Both the position numbers and the translations under genes were made by a program. This document shows, piece after piece, positions 58,000-64,000 of a DNA stretch of 64,000 nt (the stretch's first letter is position 1; every line of letters begins with the position of its first letter). Origin of the DNA: Welwitschia mirabilis (Eukaryota; Gnetophyta; Gnetopsida; Welwitschiales); contig JBOZIK010000001.1 of assembly GCA_051453625.1 (NCBI GenBank), positions 141,041,072-141,105,071 of the forward strand, given 5' to 3'. A model generated the notes under the pieces. That model was not told where the DNA came from. It ran no database searches and was given only the letters and a program-made list of their open reading frames with translations.

Positions 58000-59460
58000 G
58001 ATTTAAAAGTACTAACTCTTGCTTAACTAAAAGAAAAAAGTATAAGATAAAAAAATGATAAATTAATAAATATTAACAATTAACCATGAAAGTTTGAGTT
58101 TGAGATAAAGATGAGGATTAGGTCCTTTTTAGTTTCCTTATAAAAAATAGATTGCACTACTTCTTTATTCTTGTAATAACATGAGGATATCCACAAACTA
58201 AAAGTAATAGCTCTATCCATCTATACATAATCAATAAATAAATGATCAATTAATAGCTTATTACCATTAAAATAATAAGTAGTTAAAACATCTACCTGAG
58301 TGAAAATTAAAAAAAATACCCTTAAAATAATCCCCAAGATCCTATAAACCTAAACCTTATTACTCTAATACATTGGAAGAGTGTAAGGGAAGTAAGAGTC
58401 AATAGGATACATTTTTTAAAGTAGCAAGAGTAATGAATCGACTGGAAAAGAACAAAGAAGCTACAAACTACCAGGCCTATAATCCTAAAAGTACATGTCC
58501 ACAAAAGAACTTTTCTCTGCCTTTACCTCTTTTAAGTAGAATAAATTTAACTAAGATGGTAGAGTAAATAATAAAGGCCCAATAAAAGTAGATGCCTTTA
58601 ATAACAAAAAAGAGTTTAAATATATGACGTAATAAGGGATTTCACTAGATAAATCATGAAGGAATGCTTAATAAGTAATTAATTTCTCACATGTAGAATA
58701 ATAGAGAGTTATAAAGTTGGTAGTATCCACACCATATTTATGGATATCTATCCCCCTTACAAAAATAAATTCATCTATTTGATTAATAAAAAAAGTTCTT
58801 AAAATCAGAATTCAAGTGAGTTGCCTTAAAAGAAATACTTCTTCCCTTACTTAAACTAAAGATCAAGTGAATACTCATCTCTAAGATGATATTGAATTCA
58901 TGTACAAGATGTAAAATCATACTAATCTAAATATTAAAATAAACATATAAGGATTTTAAAATATATAAGATGGTAGGATGTCAAAGGCAAAAGAAAGTAA
59001 ACTTGTAAAGATTAAATAAGTTCAAAGAAATAACCTAAGAAAAGCTTGATTTATAAGCCCTCTTCTAAATCTCTAAATTTAGTAGAGTGAACATTCATGA
59101 AATTCTTTGAAAGATAATAAAAAATGTTCTAGGTCATATCTTGAATAATGGAAGATAAAGTGAATAAAGAAAAGATGTAAAGGGAGCTTGTAAAAAGAAA
59201 AAGTATGTTTGATGTCACCTATAAGAGAAGGAATCCATCAGAAGAAAGGCTACGAATAATAATAAAAAAGAGATTTAAAAGGAAAGAAGGAAAAAATAAA
59301 ATACTAGTATACCTCCTAGAAGAAAGATAAAATGACCACTCCACATGTGAAAGTAAAGTAAGAAAAAGAAGTACAAAAGATAATGTCTATTTATAATTAA
59401 TAAAAAAGATTAAAACTAGTTATTTAATTCTAGTAAAAGCCTAGCTAGTCTAGTTAACCT
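58000..59460 (-). other. Upstream of the pseudogene, no firm gene
   Basis: An open minus frame at 58322-58504 and neighbours may be further exons of the pseudogene (a possible GLYRILG segment before an AG/GTAGAT boundary), but frames are too broken to assign. Confidence 0.3.
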
Positions 59461-59464
59461 AAAG

Positions 59465-59985
59465 TCTAAAGTCACAATTATGGATTTCATTTCCAACACC
59501 ATACTTAGTCCATAGGTTTGATATTGCAATCATAGAATCCACTTTTAATATTATTGTTACCTCTTAAACCTGATGTCATAGTTATGAATCACATTCCTTA
59601 CATCACACTTAATCCACAAGTTTGATCTTATAGTTATTAGATCCACCTTTAATATTACAGTTGCCCCTTAAACTTAACATCACATTTATGAGTTGCACTC
59701 CCAATGTCATAGTTGGTCCATATGTTTGTGTTATAGTTATGGGATTCACCTCTAATGTTATAGTTTCCTTGAGGCCTTACTTCATAGTTATACCCCCCAC
59801 TCATAATGTTATACATAGTCCACAGTCTAATGTTATAGTTATGAGTCCTTCCCCTAATGTTACAGTTTTCTCTTAAGCTTGATGTCATAGTCATGGGTCC
59901 TACTACCAACATTACACTTGGGCCATACATCTAATGTCATAGTTGCGAGATCCATATCTAACATCATAGTTTCCTCTTGACTCTA
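59465..59985. repeat. Minisatellite, about 52-bp period
   Basis: The core (g/a)atgtcatagttatgag recurs at about 59520, 59572, 59624, 59676, 59728, 59778, 59830, 59881 and 59932, alternating with a related (t)aatgttacagttnccc half-unit. Both strands are open for 70-90 codons here because the repeat lacks stops, not because it codes. Confidence 0.85.
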
Positions 59986-60495
59986 ATGTCATACTTGGTT
60001 GAAAAAAGTCTACTGTTATACTTGCCCAATGGAAAATAAAATATCGCACTTGATCAGTACACGTTTAACATCGTACTTGGTAATTAGAAAAGCTAATATT
60101 ACACTTCAATACTAAAAACTTAATGTCATACTTAAATATCATAAAAATAGATGTCGTACCTAATTGCAAGAAGTTTAATATCATGCTTAATTATTAAATA
60201 AGCTAACATCATAGTTGACTATCAGAAAACCTAATGTTACACTTGGTTATCATAAGTTCTATCATCACACTTGGTCATTAGAAAAGCTGATGTCATACTT
60301 AACCATCAAAAGTATAATGTCATACTTGACTACTAAAAAATCTAACATTGCACTTAGCAACTAAAAAATTGATAGCATACTTCATCACTAAAAAACCCAA
60401 TGTTACACTTAACTATTAGCAGTATGACATTAAATCTGTCCTATCCAAAGTCTATCATTACACTTGCCCCACCAAAAGTTGAATGTTATAGTTTT
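59985..60495. repeat. Minisatellite, about 28-33-bp period
   Basis: About 16 imperfect units with core taatgtcatacttgg followed by a nnatnagaaaagc spacer. It follows directly on the 52-bp array and shares its atgtcata(c/g)tt core, so the two probably evolved from one monomer. Confidence 0.85.
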
Positions 60496-60589
60496 TACTT
60501 CTTTAAGAGTTATAACAATTAGGACAGTTATGCAAGTTAGCTAACTAATCTAGTAGTTATTAAATATTAACTAACTATGCCAATGATTA

Positions 60590-60841
60590 TCAAAGAAATC
60601 TTTGAAAATAAAACCTATTTAAACACAATTTGCAACCCATCATAAGAGGGAATGATAAAATGAAGATATAAGATACATTAGAAAGCAATAAAATACATGA
60701 TAATTTATCATATAGAAACCATAAAAAATCAACCAAATAAGGTTCATTTTTAGAACTAGAAGTTTTCCAATAAAATGAACTTATTTCTCTCACATCTAGA
60801 ACAACCCAATCAACCAATGGAATAGGACATGTAGGCACCAC
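60590..60841 (-). other. Open frame of 83 codons, unknown
   Basis: Minus-strand frame MVPTCPIPLVDWVVLDVREI..., with WKTSSSKNEPYLVDFL. Possible first exon of the pseudogene downstream, since it is on the same strand, but no link is shown. Confidence 0.25.
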
Positions 60842-60849
60842 TAAATAAT

Positions 60850-62880
60850 ATTCCTACTTTTAGGTAAAATTCTTTAACTAGACAACTTAACCTTCAAACC
60901 ATGTAAATCAAGCTCTTAAGTATAAATATTTAAGCATTCCTATCAAATATATCAAATAGACTAATAGTAGAATTGAAGAAGAGCAAAAAAAATAGCAAAA
61001 ATCATCTATCTCCAAAGTTACAAAGGAAAAGCAAAAACTAGTAAGAAAGCCATGTCCTAGCTCCAGCAATAGAGAAATGCTTTACACTTGGAAATACTTC
61101 ATTAGAAAGAAGATGCATATATGCTTTCATATTCCTCATTGGAAATTCACAAGAATGGTGGCTTCATTAATAATAAAAATTTGATCACAAGATTAATTGG
61201 AAAAATTTCATAGAAGAGTCCAAAAAATAGTTCATTTCTAACAAATTTATCAAAGACTAAAAGTGGAATTCCAATGCCTCTGTTTGGGAAGTGTGCATTA
61301 CACAAAAGTAATCAAAGTTCTAGAATGTAATTAAGTATTAACAAAACTTTTCAAAAAAGGAGTTTATTACTAGTTTCATTGGGACACCGCCTTTTAAAGT
61401 ATGAAGTATACTTAAAACCATGGAAACTAGATCTAATAAAGATGCTTATTGAAAAATAAACCACTACTTGAAAGAATAAGAAAAAACATGTACCAAGAAC
61501 CAAACTAGACCAACTATAATATTCATAAATAGTAGGAACTAACCCCCTAGGGAAGAATTAAGAAGAATATCATTTACTATAAATGAAAGAAGAAAGACCA
61601 CATAGTAAAAAATTATCTATCTAAAGCCTCTAGAACTAAACCTTCTATATGAAATCAACTTTAAATACAATCACATCCTAGGCCCCCTACAAAAAGAGTT
61701 TATACTATAGTCCATATAGATTTAGTAGCAAATTAATTTTATATTTTAGAAATATTAGGATTCAGTTCATATTTTCTAGCTATATTTTTAATTGATAGTA
61801 GTTCTTTTCACAATTTCATCTCCTCAATTTTAGTTTAAAATTTAAATATTACTCCTTTTTAAAAATCTAAATCTCACATATAAGTAGTAGGAGGAATACT
61901 ATTGTATAGAATGGATTAGTAAAATGATAATCTTTACAATTCAAAGCCTTAAATTTCAAGATAGACTTTATATCCTAACCATTTCTAACTATGAAGCCAT
62001 TGTGCGAATGTCATGCCTTGTTAATAACAACATTAAAATAAAGTTTTTCCCATGAACACTGGTATTTCCATATTAATTCAGAGACCGAATGCTAAAGGGA
62101 AAGAAAAGAAATAAGAAAACCTTTCTAGTAACCAAAAGATATATTACAAAAGTAATAACTTAGAAATAATTATTTTTGATGATTGATTAACTTGTATTAT
62201 AATGTCTCAGATTTAAGCTAAGTTTTCACTTAACTATTGTTCTTCCTTATGGGTAACATGGGTTTAGATTTAGAATTGTATTAATTTAAATCTTAATGAA
62301 AGTTAAAAAGTGGGAAAAAAAATGAAAATGTGAAGTCTAGAGTTAAGTTAAAATTCATCCTAGAGAAGAGGAAAGAAAATTAACTTCAAAGTATTACTAA
62401 TTTGTCTTAAGTAATCCTTCACTTTAATGTTGTCCAATTGCCTTACTACAAAATAATAAAAATGATCATGTACTTTTGGTCTAATTCATGAGGCATAATC
62501 TCATCCACCATATGATAAATGATAAATATAATAAATACTTTATCCTTAAATAAGAATACAAAGTAATAACTCCTAAAGTACTCAAGATATATAAAATTAA
62601 AAAACTAAATGATAAAGATGAATTTACATAACTAAATTAAACTTAAGAGTTAAAATAGTTAATTTATTATTCTAATTATTACATTACTTATGAATTAAGA
62701 TTAAAGAAAAATAACTTTTATATTACAAAAATAACAACTTTATAGAAAACAAAGAAGAAAGCAAGAATAACTCCTTAGCAATCCTTAAAAACTAGCTTAC
62801 TTCCCAAAAGAGTTTCCCAAAAATCCATCACAAATCAATGCTCCAAAGTTATACAATTATCCTAGCTAAAGATAAATATA
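60850..62880. other. AT-rich region without recognised gene
   Basis: No domain, tRNA or clear repeat seen on either strand. Confidence 0.4.
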
Positions 62881-63345
62881 ATAAAGGGTTTAAAGCCCTT
62901 TTATAGAAAGAGATAATGGTGAGGGATTATTACAAGCTCTTGGCTTGTAATATTAGTTAGAATCTTCATCATTTAGTGTTAGGTATGTAATATTTTGTCT
63001 TGTGGTATTAGGTAGAAGTTGTCTTATAGCATCAAGTAGATAAGATTCTATCCTCTATAATTATGTATAATCTTTATCATTTAGCATTTGATGTAGATTT
63101 CCTTTTAGTATTTGATGGAGGTCATTATATAGCATTAGGTGGAATCTTCATCATGATAACATTTCCTTTGGAGTTAGAGTCCTCTACCAACCAGTGCTAT
63201 TACCACATGTCTTTAGTGCCATCTCCACATACCTCTATCACATGTCTTTCAAAGATAATACTACATATCACCACCTCATGTCTCCATTCTCGCCATTGCT
63301 TTTATGTCAAATTATATTCATGTATTCTAAAACATAGCTAAAAAT
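62880..63345 (-). repeat. LTR-like repeat, copy 2
   Basis: Counterpart of 54760-55250; boundaries unresolved because the window ends in N. Confidence 0.45.
62895..62905 (-). promoter_or_regulatory. TATA-box-like site in LTR-like repeat
   Basis: Minus-strand TATAAAAGGGC; the other copy has TAATAAAAGGGC at the same place (about 54789). Confidence 0.4.
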
Positions 63346-63505
63346 CTATAATTAATATGGAAAAAGATAATATTAAATTTTATTTTTAAAAATAGAAGAC
63401 ATATTTCATGATTAAACCAATTCAATTAATATCTTCAATTATAATAAACTAGCCTGAAACACTTTATATAAATGTCAATTTTTATATGTTAATGCATCCC
63501 CTAAT

Positions 63506-64000
63506 NNNNNNNNNNNNNNNNNNNNNNNNNNNNNNNNNNNNNNNNNNNNNNNNNNNNNNNNNNNNNNNNNNNNNNNNNNNNNNNNNNNNNNNNNNNNNNN
63601 NNNNNNNNNNNNNNNNNNNNNNNNNNNNNNNNNNNNNNNNNNNNNNNNNNNNNNNNNNNNNNNNNNNNNNNNNNNNNNNNNNNNNNNNNNNNNNNNNNNN
63701 NNNNNNNNNNNNNNNNNNNNNNNNNNNNNNNNNNNNNNNNNNNNNNNNNNNNNNNNNNNNNNNNNNNNNNNNNNNNNNNNNNNNNNNNNNNNNNNNNNNN
63801 NNNNNNNNNNNNNNNNNNNNNNNNNNNNNNNNNNNNNNNNNNNNNNNNNNNNNNNNNNNNNNNNNNNNNNNNNNNNNNNNNNNNNNNNNNNNNNNNNNNN
63901 NNNNNNNNNNNNNNNNNNNNNNNNNNNNNNNNNNNNNNNNNNNNNNNNNNNNNNNNNNNNNNNNNNNNNNNNNNNNNNNNNNNNNNNNNNNNNNNNNNNN
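63506..64000. other. Terminal N run (495 N)
   Basis: Unknown sequence to the end of the window. Confidence 0.95.

Noticed and set aside
59655-59930. Overlapping open frames on both strands, one with NYNIR-like repeats
   Set aside because: Explained by a stop-poor 52-bp minisatellite; translation on both strands is a repeat artefact.
1-64000. tRNA, rRNA, or integrated plant pararetrovirus
   Set aside because: No cloverleaf-like gene or rRNA segment noticed, and all RT-type remnants fit copia or Athila gypsy order with LTRs.

Overview
The window is strongly AT-rich nuclear DNA from a flowering plant. I see no intact gene of ordinary cellular function. It looks like gene-poor, repeat-dense chromatin made of nested, heavily decayed transposable elements. 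The host is inferred from plant-type lineages: Ty1/copia elements with initiator-Met-tRNA primer sites, Athila-like Ty3/gypsy elements with an Asp-tRNA primer site, a Tat-like gypsy Gag/protease, and a CACTA DNA transposon. I cannot name the species. Ten N runs interrupt the sequence, and the bases flanking at least five of them are duplicated, so part of the small-scale repetition is assembly artefact.

Layout. (1) 1-12607: a minus-strand copia element (copia I) with Gag, an intact protease-type DSG motif, then an extra ORF where integrase and reverse transcriptase (RT) should be. Its upstream LTR is split by a CACTA transposon (6141-12297) that carries broken exons of a plant F-box/SNF2-helicase gene. 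(2) 12608-15240 and 23556-25614: a plus-strand Tat-like gypsy element (Gag, protease), split by (3) 15241-23555, a second minus-strand copia element (copia II) with both LTRs, a 4/5-matching target duplication, primer site, Gag and its own extra ORF. (4) 25615-42709: a minus-strand Athila-like element (Athila A) with Gag, protease, RT, RNase H and integrase, a tandemly repeated 3' end, and a 3.1-kb LTR-like insert in the protease (35623-38700, perfect target duplication tgact). (5) 43540-43915: a copia RNase H remnant. (6) 43921-54516: a complete but dead plus-strand Athila-like element (Athila B) with perfect target duplication atctt. (7) 54517-63505: LTR-like repeats, a copia integrase remnant, an intron-containing pseudogene of unknown function, and a 1-kb minisatellite.

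Nothing here is likely to be expressed as working protein. The useful content is the nesting order, the very regular C-to-T/G-to-A decay (clearest in the primer-binding sites and in stops at Trp/Gln positions), gene capture by the CACTA element, and two copia-like elements that appear to have exchanged integrase-RT for another ORF.
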